Source: Cyclina sinensis
Taxonomy: Eukaryota > Mollusca > Bivalvia > Venerida > Veneridae
Reading direction: 5' to 3'
Length of the DNA: 64,000 bases
Assembly (NCBI GenBank): GCA_012932295.1
Contig: JAAONU010000004.1
Span: forward strand, 12,400,630 to 12,464,629
The notes beneath the pieces are model-generated. The model did not search any database. It was not told where the DNA came from and saw only the letters and a program-made list of their open reading frames with translations. A program made the translations under genes and the position numbers. Positions within the stretch are counted from its first letter, which is position 1; every line of letters starts with the position of its first letter. Shown here in pieces: positions 1 through 25,500 of the stretch.

Positions 1-40
1 TGCATTAGTAGTGTAAGAGAAGTAATCCGGACAAACTTTA

Positions 41-1154
41 ACAAGAGCCATGTTACACATGGTTAATCCCCCCGCCAGGAAGAAGCTACGTGGAGGTTGT
101 TCTGTCAAACACTCAATGTAATAATGTTTGAAGAAAATCCCACAAAAAATAGGCAAGGTAGAGTTATTGTTCTTGCAAACTGCACTTCCTACCAAATTAC
201 CAATGTTCTATGTCAGTGTATTAAGTTTGAAGAAAATCGCTCAAGCACTTTTGGAGTTATGGTTTGGACAAAGTTTTTCAATTAAATCTGATAAAGGGGA
301 ATAATTCTAAAAGTAGGCAGGGAGAGTTATTATTCTTTCACACTGCACCTCCTCCAAATGTGCTCTTTCAGTATATGAAGTTTGAAGAAAATCCCTCAAG
401 TTGTTTTTGAGTTATGCTCCGGACAAAATTTATCAAGTAATTCTGATAAAGGGGAATAACTCTAAAAATAGGCAAGGCAGAGTTATTGTTCTTGCACACT
501 GCACTACCTACCAATGTGCTCTATCAGCGTATGAAGTTTGAATAAAATCCCTCAAGTAGTTTTAGAGTTATGCTCCGGATAAAATTTATCAAGTAATTCT
601 GATAAAGGGGAATTACTCTAAAAATAGGCAAGGTAGAGTTATTGCACTTGCACACTGCACTCCCTACCAATGTGCTCTGTCAGTGTATGAAGTTTGAATA
701 AAATCCCTCAAGTAGTTTTGGAGTTATGCTCCGGACGAAATTTATCAAGTAATTCTGAAAAAGGGGAGTTACCCTAAAAAAAGGCAAGGTAGAGTTATTG
801 CACTTGCACACTGCACTACCTACCAATGTGCTCTGTCAGTGTATGAAGTTTGAATAAAATCCCTCTGGCAGTTTTGGAGTTATGCTCTGGACAAAATTTA
901 TCAAGTAAATTTGATAAAGCGGAATAACTCTAAAAAAAGGCAAGGTAGAGTTATTGCACTTGCACACTGCACTACTTACCAATGTGCTCTGTCAGTGTAT
1001 GAAGTTTGAATAAAATCCCTCAAGTAGTTTTGGAGTTATGCTCCGTACAAAACTGTTTCGGACGGACGCATAGACGCACAGATGCACGGACGCACAGAAG
1101 CACGGACAGACGAAGGGCATTTCTAATATCCCCTCCGCCTTTGGCGGGGGGATA
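41..1154 (+). repeat. Family A hairpin-ended element, copy 1 (full length)
   Basis: Starts ACAAGAG, then a head hairpin CCATGT-tac-ACATGG and the subterminal motif ATCCCCCCGCC. The core is a tandem array with a 156 bp period (AGGTAGAG-type phrases near 475, 631, 787 and 943). A GGACGCAC-rich stretch at about 1058-1110 follows, then a terminal hairpin CCCCTCCGCC-ttt-GGCGGGGGG and ATA. Non-coding. The plan fits bivalve pearl or Helentron-derived (HINE) elements; that assignment is an inference. Confidence 0.8.
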
Positions 1155-2713
1155 AAAATAAAAATCATTTTAAAAAGGCCATAACTCAGACAAAAATCAC
1201 TGAATTGGAAAATGCCGATTATATGCACAACAAAATTTGATACCGATCATTCCTGTAAAATCTGGATGAAATTGCACCAGTAGTTTTTGAGTAGTCCGAA
1301 CAAGTTTTGTGACGGATGGACAGATGATGGAGAAGTGATCCCTACATGTCGCATCTACTGTGTAGCAGGTGACAAAATAAAAAGAAGCTAGATTAACAGT
1401 TTCGACTTTTGAATGACTAAAATTACAATTTCAAACTCCTGTGGTTCGAATCAGCCGGTATTCGAAGCGAGTTGACCAGAATTTCAGCCTATCCGAAAGT
1501 TACTGCATTTCTCGAAAAATTCAGACCTCTTTTAGGAAAAATAGAAGGAATAAATTATATACCCTTCAATATAGCTGCGATCTGCAAGATAGTTATTAAG
1601 TGCCTCAAGCCCAGCTTTACTTTTAAGATCACCAAAACCCATTTTTTTTCGAGAATTTAACCGGCAGATTGGTACAACGTGTTTCACGGACCGGTGTCAA
1701 GGTAAAAGGGTCCTATATGACTAAAATATTTTTAATGAAAGCAGTTTATTTTGGGTAGGTTTATAAAAAATATGTTATTTTTATTATCAGAGAAAACAAA
1801 ATAAAGTGTAACAAAAATAATCGTAATCTGAAAAAAATATTTTTTTACCGGTGATACTTTACTATATTCACATCCGGTTTGGTCGGTGAAGGTGAACATA
1901 TTTGTAAAAAGCAGTGTTTTCTATGCTTTTATCAAAAAAGATTTTAGTAAGCTGTCCGTTTAATGCGTTTCATAATCTGTAACCCTTTGAATATGATGTC
2001 ATATATCTTGGTTTTAAACTGAATGTAAATAAGTCGCAAAACTGAATTTTGAGGTCTATCATGTTTATGTAATTAAATAAACCAAATGAGAAAAGTCCAT
2101 GTAAACTGCAACCCACTATGTCAGAACATTAGTCTATAGCTTTGACAGTTGAACTAGCCAGACTCTTGTGGTGATTCTTCCCTTTTTCACCGCTGAACTT
2201 TTACCTTGAAAGACCAAACTTTTTCTTTTGGATGCAAGACATGATTCTCCATTGTTTATGCACCACTTTCAAGATGTTATGTGCCACCATTGATTGTAAA
2301 GTAGTCATTGAAAGTGAATGGGGTGTGAAAAGCTAAATTTGGTACCAAAGGCAGGTGTGAAAACTCAACCAAGTATTTGACATTAATAAAACTAAAACAT
2401 GCTAAAGTAACATTTGTGCATAACACATCACATCATCAATCATATTTCAGTTAAATTTAAAATTAAACCAAAACATGCTAACCTATAAATGGGGCATAAT
2501 GGCTCTTAAAGACCAGGTGCACAAAGACACTGGCGCTTTAAGTCTGACATTCTTTACTTTTGACACCATTAAACTGTGATTAAAGCAGACCAAGAAAAAA
2601 AGTGCACTTGACACTGGTCCATAGTTGTACCATCTGAGCTAGCCAGGTTCTACCAAACTTCACGAAGGTTTTTACTGAAGTCATTTTATAATTTATATAT
2701 TTCTCTTTTACAG
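1155..2713. other. Upstream region of NDUFS1; first exon not located
   Basis: About 1155-1375 reads like the end of another dispersed repeat (expected phrases such as GTCCGAACAAGTTTTGTGAC and GGATGGACAGATGATGG). The acceptor at 2713 implies a non-coding first exon here. Candidate donors in short CpG-containing patches are CAAG|GTAAAA at 1701/1702 and GAAG|GTGAAC at 1891/1892. Neither can be chosen without transcript data. No other feature seen. Confidence 0.35.
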
Positions 2714-2721
2714 GCTGAAAC

Positions 2722-13410
<10,689 letters not shown>

Positions 13411-13469
13411 ATAGTTTCTTCAACTTCTAAAAACTTTGATATTTAAGTGTTGACTTTAAGTATTGAGTG

Positions 13470-13475
13470 AATAAA
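13470..13475 (+). terminator. NDUFS1: NDUFS1 poly(A) signal, proximal
   Basis: Canonical AATAAA 60 bases after the stop codon. The position suits a short 3' UTR. Cleavage site not visible from sequence alone. Confidence 0.6.
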
Positions 13476-13839
13476 CACTGTGTGCTTTCAGACAAATGTT
13501 GGAACGAAAGTTCGCTTTTTTCACAGCTGATTTACTCTACAATTCAGTACAAAACATCTTGCTTGTATGTCAGTGTGATAATATAAAATGTTTTTTAAAA
13601 AAATGTGTAAAGAAGAAACGTAGTTGGAGTCAGGTAATACAGTAATGAAACTCTGCAACTGATAAGATTTCTTGCTGGACTTTGCAAGGTAATTACTTTG
13701 AATGTCTGATTTCCAAGGAAGTGCAGTAAATTAATACTAGTTTGTATAAATTATTTGAACTCATTTAAAATAGCAAATCTATGAAATGTCTGTAGTGCTT
13801 GAAAAGAATGCTTGGCATTTGTTAAATATTTAAGTTAGA

Positions 13840-13845
13840 AATAAA
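13840..13845 (+). terminator. NDUFS1: NDUFS1 poly(A) signal, distal candidate
   Basis: A second AATAAA 430 bases after the stop codon, followed by a T-rich stretch. It may give a longer alternative 3' UTR. Confidence 0.4.
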
Positions 13846-16221
13846 CTGATATCTGTGTTTGCTTATTGTTATGGCTTTTTACAGTCATCATCTGTGCTTC
13901 GTAACAGCAAAAAAACTAAATTTTTAATTAAAAAGAGCACCGCAGAGTGGCACACACAACCTGACTCTGAGGGCCATTATTTGAACCAGCATGGTATAGG
14001 TCCACTAGACAATGCTACAGACAACTCTTAGTCTTATGGTTTATGAATATTTAGCTACATTCAAGTTTTTGCATGATAAATCAGTGACCTTAATAGCTCG
14101 ACTCTTTTTCTTTGAAAACAGATGAGCTCATGAGTATATTTTGTTCAATTTTCAAGAATTTCTAAACTTTGACCCCAGTTTTTAGCAGGTATGTTCTCTA
14201 TTTATTTTAATACCTAAAACATTACAATATAAGAGGAAATACTGCAACTGAATTATATAAGGCCACCTGTTAAGAGAACCATTCAGAGACTTCAGATTCT
14301 CCGGTCGGTAGCAGAGGGCTCTTGGTACACAGAAGGGAGCGAGTGTTCCACTACCGTTAAACAAGTATTGGTTATTGTAGCCAATGGTTATTTATGGCAC
14401 GGAAACCTACCTACGGGCACATACAATGTATACTGCAAAACAATATTGCCACCATCCACAATTTACTTTTGTTACTATAAATAGAAATACAAGGGAGCAA
14501 ACTGTGAAAATGTTAAAGAATAACTGATCTTGCCAAAACCCAATTCTTAAAAATCATGCAATTCCTTGATGCTACATGGCCTTAGCTGCAAGGCGCTGGT
14601 AGCGACATAGGGCCTTAGGATATTACCAACATAATTGTTGTTTATTACAAACACTTTGTACTGTTGTTTTGCTACCATGGTCAATTTACCACATAATTTT
14701 CTCACCTTTCTAAAGATGTTTGGATTACATTAAATAGATTAAAGTGTTTTTTTCATTGGAAAAAGATCTTGCAGATTATTGAAATTAAAGTGATACTTTT
14801 TAAAAATTTTACAGAGTACTCGAGTATGAATTTTGGTAACTGATACTCAGACGGATGGAGTACTCAACCAGTTACTTGTTGCTATCCCTACTTATGAGAA
14901 TGGTTTAAAATCAGTCAACCAAAATGATATACAAATGGACATTTGCGAATCAATATACAGTCATTCCTCAATAGCTCAAATTCGCTTTGCTTGATTTCCT
15001 CAATGGCTTGAAGTTGACACTTGGTCCCGATTTTTGGTCCTTATATTTCTATATTGGAATAATAAACATGGTTCGAAGTGGCTTCGCATGAATAATTCTG
15101 TGGCTCGAGGTGTTTAGATGGTCCCAACGTGATAATTTACACCTTTCATTGTTCACGAGGGTGGAACTCCTATCTGGGATGTAAATTGTCTCACAGGTTG
15201 GCTTAACTGTGAAAAGGTTTGTTTGATCTGTTAATCAATTTTCAGCTTAATTGCAATGCTTTAGATGTTTTTAACTTTAAATCTGTTTAAATCAGCAATA
15301 TACATTTTTTTTTTCAATTTACTTTTAATTTTAAAATGGTTTTAATTGAAAAGACATAACATGAGCCAATCTTGTCTTTTGAAGAAATAAATAATTCAAA
15401 AGCAATTTACAACTCCACAGTATGTCACGAGTCACGAGCAAGAAATTCACACAAAAAGACCATTTATCAAATGTTTATCAGGCGAAAAACGCATAAAAGG
15501 TATGTTATCATCATGACAATAAACCGTAACAATATTTTGGGTATATTTGCCTGTGGTGTAGCCTATCATTTCCTTTACGAGTGAATCTTCATTTAGATAT
15601 TTAGCAATTAAGAAAACACTCAGCACTGGTTTCATTAAGAGGCGGGAATTTCCTTCTTCTATTCCGAGATCTCTCCCCCCCTACTTTTCTTAAAATCAGG
15701 CTTAATTTATATATCAAACTGGCAGCATATCCCCCGCCTACTTTACATGTATACCCTCCAACTTTAAAACTTAATGAAACCCCTGCTTTATATAGGCATA
15801 TCATTTTTAAAAGAATTTTTAAATCAAGAAATGACCAAGAAATTCGTGAAAGTTAAAAACAACAACAGTTAAGATAAAGAAACTAATTCAGAAGATATAT
15901 AGTTCATAATAACAAACCAGTATTATACAATAACATTTGATTTTATGGCTTGTATTATTCGAGGCTCAAAGTATTTCTTGCAATCCCGACGACTTGGTGC
16001 TATTGCAGAATGACTGTACCACTTTTTCTAAGGGGTGGATTAGTGTAACAAGAAAGAATACAAAATCATCAGACAGACTGACTTTTTTTAAATCAACAAT
16101 TAACAGTGTAAATTAAATAATAAGGTGTAATTAACTGTTCTTCTATAATTTCAAAGTTTTCCTGTTATGCATATGGACTGTCAAGTATCTGGTAAAAGGC
16201 TTGTCATTTAAAACACATTGT
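13846..16221. other. Intergenic gap between two convergent genes
   Basis: No coding exon seen on either strand. About 13930-14030 resembles a fragment of the dispersed hairpin-ended repeats (phrase GGTCCACTAGACAATGCTAC). The 3' UTR of the dynein gene should occupy the right part. No AATAAA was found on the - strand between 15400 and 16221; only weaker variants such as CATAAA near 15943 are present. Confidence 0.5.
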
Positions 16222-16509
16222 CTATTTAATATCACAGAGGGCTGCAACACCTCTGAGAATCCAGTGGTCTGGACTTTGGTTAGTTTTAAGTACAATGAAC
16301 GAAATATATGTCAAATCAGTCCGGTGTGGTTTCTTGTATATGGGACACTGGTAGAGCCGAGGATCTTTTGGTGCTGTGGAATTGATGGCATACATGTGGA
16401 CCACTGGTAACAGAGTGAACAAAACCTTGGGGTGAGATTCTGTCAGTCTGCAGTTTCTCCTGTCCCAACTAGCACCATCCAAATACAGGCCATAGATAAA
16501 TACACCCTC
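16222..16509 (-). CDS. DNAH8: Dynein heavy chain, last exon with stop
   Basis: 95 codons plus TAG at 16222-16224. Encodes [40 protein letters not shown] and the terminal [17 protein letters not shown], the canonical axonemal dynein C-terminus. Confidence 0.97.
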   Translation of the reverse strand, partial: EGVFIYGLYLDGASWDRRNCRLTESHPKVLFTLLPVVHMYAINSTAPKDPRLYQCPIYKKPHRTDLTYISFIVLKTNQSPDHWILRGVAALCDIK

Positions 16510-19500
16510 CTGTAAAACATTGCAATTACAAGATGAACTGTAAACAAAGATTATCTGGCACACTCTAGAAAACTAGGCTATGTAAAAATAAATAAATAAA
16601 TTTCTCTCATGAGAAATGAGTTGTTAGTAATTCAGTAATTCAATAATCTGCCTTTGTACTACGTAGCTATGTTTCTTTGAGATGTTAATTTCTGGTAAGG
16701 TTCTTATTTTTGCAAGCATATTGAACCTACATAGATCTACAATGATTTGGTTATTATATAATCAAGACAGGCTTGAGAATAACGGCTTTTCCAGAACAAG
16801 AAATCGGTAGAACCGATGGATGCTCCCCGAATAAATGCCAATTCCAAAAGGGCTATTGTTTAATATGTATTTTTTTTAAAGTATGAAAAATAACAAAGGG
16901 CAATTACTCCTAAATTATGCAAAATAGAGTAACGGTTCTTGCACGCTGCACTTCTCCTAATAGAGATCTATCTACCAATAAAACTTCATGTTAATATCTC
17001 TTATACTTTGTGAGATATGCCCCGGACAAAAAATAAGTATGAGAAATTTCAAAAGGCAATAACTCAAAAATTAATAAAGCAAAAGTTATGGTTCTTGTGC
17101 ACTGCACTGCTCATCAATGAGATCTATTTACTTATAAAGTTTCAAGTTGATAACTCTTATACTTTGTGAGATATGCCCTGGACAAAAAATAAGTATGAGA
17201 AATTTCAAAGGGCAATAACTCAAAAATTAATAAAGCAAGAGTTATGGTTTTTGTGCACTGCACTGCTCCTTAATGAGATCTAACTACCTATGAAGATTGG
17301 TCTTGATATCTCTCATAGTTTTTGTGTTATGCTCCGGACAAAATTATGACGAAAGGATGAACAGATGGACAAAGCGGCAACTATATGCCCGCCCTTCGGG
17401 GAGCATAAAAACATATAATTATCCCACCCCAGGAAGGTAAAATAAAGAAATTCCTTGTTTTTTGGGGTTTTTTTTGCAAATAAGTGCTAATGGTCCATTT
17501 TAACCTTCCTGGGGGGGGAACATGTTTTACTAGAATGGCCCTTAGTACAAAATGTAAAAAGAGGGAAAAAAAGAAGTTTATAATCTGAGAGAAAATTACA
17601 ATTCATTCTTCACACTCATCTATTAGCATCACTTGATCATGAAAATTTACATGTTCTAGCACTTACAGTAGGTGGTCCCATGATATCCTCTTTAGATGCT
17701 TTCAACACATCATTATGTAAAGTGACAGAATCCAAGGCCCATCCCTTGTGTGCTCTTGTCACCTCTTGTCTCATAGCCGTCAAAAACCCTATTGTAAGAT
17801 ATTTTACAAGAATAAATTTTTGGTTCTTTTGTAAACCCATGACAGTCTGGAATTCACCTGTTATTGGAAAATGCATGCATTTACAAGTAGTTCATACAGT
17901 TTTACTTAGTTTTTTTTCTAGAGGTACACTTTTTCAAAACTAGAACTTTTCAAAATGAACTTGGTAAGAATTCCAATTATTGGCACATATACCCACAGAA
18001 GTTAATCATTAAATGTTTTATTTCTTTTTACTGTAATTCTTGTACCCATGAACTGAATTACCTTGAGGGTTAAATAGTCCTGTCATCCAGAAGACATCAG
18101 GTCTACCTTGGAAAACCCACTTATAGAACTGATCATTTCTCTCTAGAAGTTCTGTGTACCAGAACCCCAGTGTAGACGACTGCCAGGACACTTTACGCCA
18201 CAGACTGGGAACCTTGGCATCAAACATGTTGTCCAGTGCATCACGGAGGTTCTTAAGTAAGAGAAGTTATACAACCAAACTAAATCTCAAAACAGTAATG
18301 TGCTACATGTTTCAGTTAAACATATCAAGATGAAAATTTTTTATGTTCAGAGCTGAAAAAAAGGAACTTTGAAACTGAACTTTTTCAAAACAAAGGTCAG
18401 TGCAACTTAATTTATTTAAACACAATTGCTTTTCTTGGTTGACAAGCACCTGAACAGTTTAAAAGTCAGAATCAGACTTTCCTAAAACTTTACCTCTGAC
18501 ATGATGATTGTTCCTTCAATTGCCAGTTTCAAGTCACACAGTGTAACCCTGACAATACTGATGACTCTTTGCATTCTATCTATCTCCTGCTTCAGGAAGA
18601 TGTTCAGGGGATGCAACTGACCCATCTTCTTCAACCTGTCCTTAACCTGAAATAAATACATAGTACGTGTTAATATGTCAAGCTTTGAGCTGCACTTTTT
18701 CACCATGGGGTTTTCAAAAATTGTGGTACCTAAGAAAAATGAACTGACTGTGTAGTCATAGAGCAATAATTCCTCCAAGGGCACTGGCTGCCTACGGTTA
18801 TAATCATACCTAGGTCCTTCTATGTTTTTCACAATAGAAGGTTTCTAATGCCAGTTTAGTAATAAACAACACCTGGCCTAGTCAGAAATAAAACCTGCAA
18901 GATGATGCAGGGCCCATTACCTCATGAGGTTTATAGTCATCAGGTAGTTTCTCCAGCATGTCCTCTGCCATTCTGAACACAACAGATTCTCTTGTCTCCC
19001 CAGCCCCTGCTCCTCCTTCCTTTGGCTGGATACTCATAACAGTGTCCAATATACTAGCAGCCATGTTTGTCTGGTATCTGAAAAATATATCACAGGGTTA
19101 TTCGACCATATGTTTTTTATTCCTCATATAAAACAATGCTTGGGTATTGAAATATGTTAATCAATTCGTTTGGGTAATTTACTATATTAATAAATTTTTG
19201 GGCATTAACACACTGAGAAGTTATTATACTGGGTTGATAACTGAAGGAGTCTTGAAAAAAAAACAAAAATAGGTCTTTGGAGTTTGAAATAAATCAGAAT
19301 GTTAATCAAAATATTTCATATACAGTATATATTTAGTCTCAGGCTTTCTTAACAAGGTATTTATAAGTTAACACACTTTGCTATATGATCTAAAACAAAT
19401 TACACTGAATAAAAGAATTGGTGGTACAATTAAGAAATATGCAAAAGCTTACGTAATATCTGCATTAGGGTGCAGACCAAAAGCCTCAGGCGAGTCAACC

Positions 19501-22500
19501 AGTGGCATGTTGTCTATGTACTGCATTATTTGGTCATAAGCCTTCAGTTTTGGGATTTTGTAGCCTGTGTAAAACTGGAAGCTGTCAGCAAACATGAAGT
19601 CTCCAAACCATACCTATATACAGATTTTACATAATATATATTCCATATGCTATGAAATTCAAAATCACAAAAGGAACATTTTCTAATTATGATGAAAAGA
19701 AAACTAAGTGAAGAAAGTATGTACGTACATCTGAAATAGATAAAACATTCTGAATGTGACTTACTGAATGAGTGGTTGGTGAAAATATATCAGCTGCTGT
19801 ATTAAAAATATCTTAATTCCAATTTTAAGCTTCAAGTCAGATCATCCATTAAGTGCAACAAGAGCACCACTGCCCAGAGCATTACATGCCAAAAGGTGTT
19901 TTTTCAAAGTATGATGCTTTTGTGATATAAGGGAGGAAACCTTAGGCTTTGGAATTAAATGATTTGCTTTAAATTTTGAATTGTTTGTTTTTGATTTATA
20001 ATATTTTGATTTTTAACATTTTATAATTTTAATTTTCTAGTTTTATAGATATTTATCATATCTGAATTTTAGGTTTTTGTCAGTCTTTCAGAAGTTATGA
20101 TGTTCATGCTGTAATGCAAGGTTATTAAGTTATAGTGCAGAAATAATGATTGTTTAGTTGATTGTCACCTTGACCTTTTATGTACTTACCCCGAACAGTA
20201 TAGGGGTCATGTGATCAATGCAAGTAGTTGCCAAGTTATACAGCAGAAATGCTCTTCAGTGTTTAGGTCACTGTGACCTTGACATCTGACCTACTGATCC
20301 TAAGATGTACAGGGGTCATTTAATCAATCATCATATGAAGTTTGAAGTATGTATGAAAGATGGTTATAAAATTTTACAGTGGAAATAGTTTTCAGTGCTT
20401 AGGTCACTGTGACCTTGACCTTTGACCTACTAACCCAAAAATCAATAGGGCTTATTCACTCAAGGTGTGCAACCATTATATGAATTTTGAAGTCTCTATG
20501 ACAAATGGTTGTCGAGTTACAGAGTGTAAATGATTCTAAACATTTAGGTCACTGTGACCTTGACCTTTGACATACTGACCCCAAAATAAATAGGGGTCTT
20601 CCACTCAATGTGTGCAAGTTTTTAAGTCTCTCTAACAAATGATTGTCAGTTACATGTCAGAAATGGTTTTCAATCTTAATGTGGGCAATAATCATACAAA
20701 GTTAAAAGACTGTAGGCCAAAGAGTTCTCAAGTTATCCTCTGGAAACCAAATTGCTAACAGACAGACGGACGCCTAGGACCATAACATAATATGCCCCTT
20801 AAGGCATATAAAAACAGCATACCCTAGCAAAGGTATTAAGAAGTCTCTTGTCATAGTCATCTGTAACTCTGCCGCCATACTGTACCTCTCCCAACATGTA
20901 ACGTACTGTCACCCAGGATATACCCTGAAATATTTATGTAAACAGATATAATTACAGATCATGAATTCTCTTTAAAACACCACCACTTGGAAGACAAACT
21001 GTCATATTTGTCACATGTGTCATTTGAGGATGTCATTCTTGCAAGGCAAATTAAATTAAGTAGTGCTCCTCTTGGAAAAAAAAAAAGATATTTTATTCAT
21101 TGCAGGATGTCTTTGATGGACGTTTTGTATATTCCAATGAGTCTTCAAACATGTAACCTTCACAGTCCACACCTATCTCTAACCTTACTAAACTTTTCAA
21201 TGACAGAAGTAAGCTATGCAACATTAATTGTGTTTTTTTGGTCTTTTTTCATAATTTCCTTAAAAAATATCACCATACATTTTAAAAGTAATATACAGTA
21301 ACATCTTTTGCAGACACCATGCAGGTTCTAACATGGTCATGACATCATTATCTTCCTGCTTAATACAAGAAGTCAATCATCATTACCTTTTTGGGATCTA
21401 TGTCATCAAGATGATTCTGCACAAACTGTACACTGGCCTGCCAATCTGATGAGTTGAATTCATAGGGGATGTTCCATCCTAATGGACCAAACTTTCTACG
21501 CTCCTGATACAAAGTAAATTTCAGTCACTTAAATCATACATTAAAATAGCAAATTGTCAGTTTTTTAAATGACAACTGCAAATCTGCCATATGTTACTTT
21601 TCAATTAAACATTATTTCATAACTTTAATTTTGTGCTACTTCCTTTAGAAATAAAAATTTATAAAAGCTTCAAATTACACTGTACTTTTACAGGATTTTT
21701 TTTCTCTCCAAATATATCATAGTTCTTTACAGCTTATGATTGACAAACTACAATACTAGTCATAAACATGTCTGATATATAAGTAACAACTGTAAATTGT
21801 TAGGACAAGATGAGTAAAGAATGCCTAACTGTATACAAGACTAGCTCAGATCATGCAGATATTAAGTGAAGCAAATGTTAATAGTTTCAGATAAAAGGAA
21901 TTCTAAAGTAGATACACTGTACAGAACATAAATATAAACTTAGTTCTTTAGAGTGAAAAAAGCATATGCATACAATGGCAAATACTGCATTTACAACAGC
22001 ATTACAAGCATGCAGCAATCTACACCACAGGAGAATACTTACATCTTCTAGGTACTCTGGACAGAAAACAAAGACAAGATTAGAATATAGTACTGTGTAT
22101 GCTTGTTTATCAGACACACCATTTGCCCTTCAAAATTCTAATAAAGTTAGGGGAGATGTGTCATTTACACATTTCCTATGGGAAAGGAATTTTTCTTAAA
22201 GCAATCGTAATTTTTTGTTAGTGGCAAACAATATTCATCATGTTAAATAAATAATACAACAGGTAAAGGCCTATACTGAATGTAATCCAAGAGCAATAAA
22301 TGAATTTTTTTAACCATCTAAAATCATTGTTGTGTTCTTATATGACCTAATAAATACATATATATTTCAAACTTCCAAGTCCAAAATAACTTTAAAACAT
22401 AGTCCTTGAAGCATATTACTAACATGAAAATTTGACTGCACCTAATGAGAGCTGGTCTCCGCAAAGACCACAGTTTTATACCTGATCATACCTTGCAAAT

Positions 22501-25500
22501 GGAAGTGGGAATGGGTACTAAAAAAAAGTAGAGGCTGAATTAGAGAAAGAGACAGCTTTAAAGTTTCCAATGAACATACCAAATTTTCTTTGGCAATGTA
22601 AAACAAATCAGTGAAAATTTTTTAACAGAAACATTTCAACTTAATCTTAACAACTGAACATGAGTATCATGAGTAGCAATGCTCCCTAACCAAACCTTCA
22701 TCCATATCCTCACTCTCTAAAATCCCTTGAAAGGCAGCCATTGTAATGCCAGAATTGTACACACAATGATTACACTTAACAAACTTTAAAATCGGCATCA
22801 AATAACGAAAATACTCAAACAACAGAAACTCATTCATTATGTATGTACCTGCACCACTGTATGTAGGAAGGAGACACCATACAGCACTATCTTCCACTGT
22901 GGCATGCTGCACACATCCAGGAAATCTTGGCTCAGACCAGCATATGTTCTTTTCAAACCTGCTTTGATACCTTGGGGAGGCTCATTTGTGAATTTGATTG
23001 ATGCCTGAAATTTAAGATGAAGGTCAAAACTTGTTGTTCAGGGAAAAATAGAAACAAACTGAGAAGTATAACATTAAAACCTCTTACAACTATAAATGAA
23101 TTACAAATTCTTCATGATAAACCAAGCAAGTCTGGCATTAGCTTTACACATGAAATAGATTTTAAGTCATCTGACATTAAATCAAGACAAAAAAAAACTG
23201 AATCAGTTACAAAATTTATGTGACTAAGCCAGTCTGCATAGACTTATGAATTACTTAAAATCTAATAAGAACTGAAAAAGGTGAAAATGGAAAAGGAAAT
23301 CAAACACAATTTTACCTGTAGCAAGCTAATGGGGAAGTGGTTATGAGGTTCTGTGGTGATCCAGACCCTAAAGTCTTCATGTATCTGCTGGGTTTCCAAC
23401 AGGGTATCAAGTAACTCATCCATAAAGTTCAAACCTAAATGGCAATTCTGAAGCAGAGCCCAGCCTCCCTGGGAAGGTAAGAATACAAACATAACAGAAA
23501 CAATTTTCAAGTTCAGATATTGTCAACCTTTTAAAGAATACAATTATAAAAACAAAAGGGGAGAAAACCCAAAATTAAACCCTACAGTATCACCCAGTCC
23601 AAGACACAAAGAATTTGTAACTCTTTTTATATACTTTACACCAACCGATATCTTTATTAAGAATTAACAAAAAAAAACAAAAAAAAACTGAAACCTCCAG
23701 AGAGAAAAATTTCATAGATGACCACTTACACTGTGCATGAAAGCATGTATCAGTTTTCTGGCATGTACTTCTTGTCCTTGACCCATTGATATGGCTCTGA
23801 ATTCTGTAACACAGTGTAAAGCTCAAGAAAAATAACTATCTATAGAAAGTATCTTCTACACCATAAATTTCACTTGAACTGTTCTGCAAAATGCACTTAG
23901 TTACTTGCCAAAATGACAAAACAAAGAAAGACACCACCTTATTTCCATTTTTCAAAGGTTAATTTTTATATAAAAAAATAAGACCACTGGAACTAGTCAT
24001 TCAAAAACTTATCTAAAATTTCAGTTCTTATATAATCAGAAAAAAAAGTAAAAATTATCTTACCTAGTTGTCTCTTCTTACATAGGTTCTCTATCTGGTT
24101 GGTAGGATCTGAGCCCATAGACAGGAAGCAGATAAGTGGTGTCCTGGTATCACTCTCTGCCCAGGTAGCCTCAAGGTTCAGTAACACAGCTTCAGCATAC
24201 ATAGGACCCATAGAATCACTGATATACTTTCTTGCTTGAGGTACTGTTCTGTCTTGACACCAACATCTGAATTTATTTTTACACAATAGACTTTTAGTTA
24301 CTCAGTACTGGAATAGTAATGATCAATATTCCACATTCTTTCATATATGACTTACTATTTAGTACCAGTATCCCCACAACCATAACAAACAACTCTAAAA
24401 GCTTTACATTATTTCTCTCTGATAATCTTGCTGCTACAGTATAGCATACCTTTTAGAGTAACTTTGCAACTATTTGGCCCTATGCTCTACATAAACCAAA
24501 GTCTTACAGCTGAACTGTAAATGCCACATGCAGACTTTTAAAGAGACAAGTATCAGTTATGCCTACCTGATTAATAGGAGTTTTTTGAATGAATCTAGGG
24601 CTGTAGTGTAGCCATCAGGCATGATCTCCTCTTCAGGAGCATCAGTATCAAACCAGGCCTTCCAACCCTTGTCATTCCTGGTCACTTGGTTGAGTATCTC
24701 AGAGAACTGACCCAGTGAGCTCAGCTGTACCAAGTTAAGCCATGTCATGTCAGAAATCCATTTGGCAGGTTTTGGGGTTACAGCATTCAGATCGAGGGCA
24801 GCTCCACCTGTTTTTTAAAAAATCAGTGAGAATCCAATATTCCACACCATTACATATTTTAAGACACTTTTATATTATTCAAAGATTTACACAATACTGC
24901 CTTATATAGCTCAACTATCTTCATTAGCAACTTGATCACAGATATTTCTGGTAACTGTCTTCATAACATTTTGCAAAATGAAATATTCCTGGTACTGAAA
25001 AACAGTCATCAGACATTTTTTAAATCATCATTTTTCTGAACTTGTCATGAACCTTTATTAGAAAATAAAGCAAGATGATCAACTGCTTTGGTGTTTCTGA
25101 CAGTCAAGGCAAAAGTGTTGCTTGTTAAGACTAAAATCTTGTTTTACCTTTAACAAATGTCTGAAACTCATCATGCTTGACTTTGCCCTGCTGTATATCT
25201 ATTTTGAGTGTCATCAGTAGAACAAAGAGAAATTTGTGCTCCTCATATAGTCCTCTACAGGTGTAACGGAATGCTTCAAATGTCAAACAGTCAATGATAT
25301 TCTGTATACGCTTAGCAGGCACTGGACTTTTCTCAGATCTAACAATAAATTAATCAATACTGAATTTGTTCATGGATTAATTTACAGAAGCTTTAAGTTG
25401 ACGTTTTTTTGCTTCTTTTTTTATTCAAAATATAACATACAAACAGAGAGATACAAGCTGGAAACTAACAACCTATATATCTACTCAAATAAAAAACAAA

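Noticed and set aside
300..1070. Regularly spaced direct repeats that could suggest a CRISPR array
   Set aside because: Units are ~156 bp and contiguous without unique spacers, in a eukaryotic intron-bearing sequence. They are tandem cores of dispersed elements.
14182..15804. Several 60-70 codon frames in the intergenic gap
   Set aside because: No conserved residues, splice context or codon pattern; consistent with chance in AT-rich DNA.
22667..22912. Open frame on the - strand reading through the exon 31 donor
   Set aside because: It uses a different frame from the dynein protein and is mostly intron; a shadow of exon 31.
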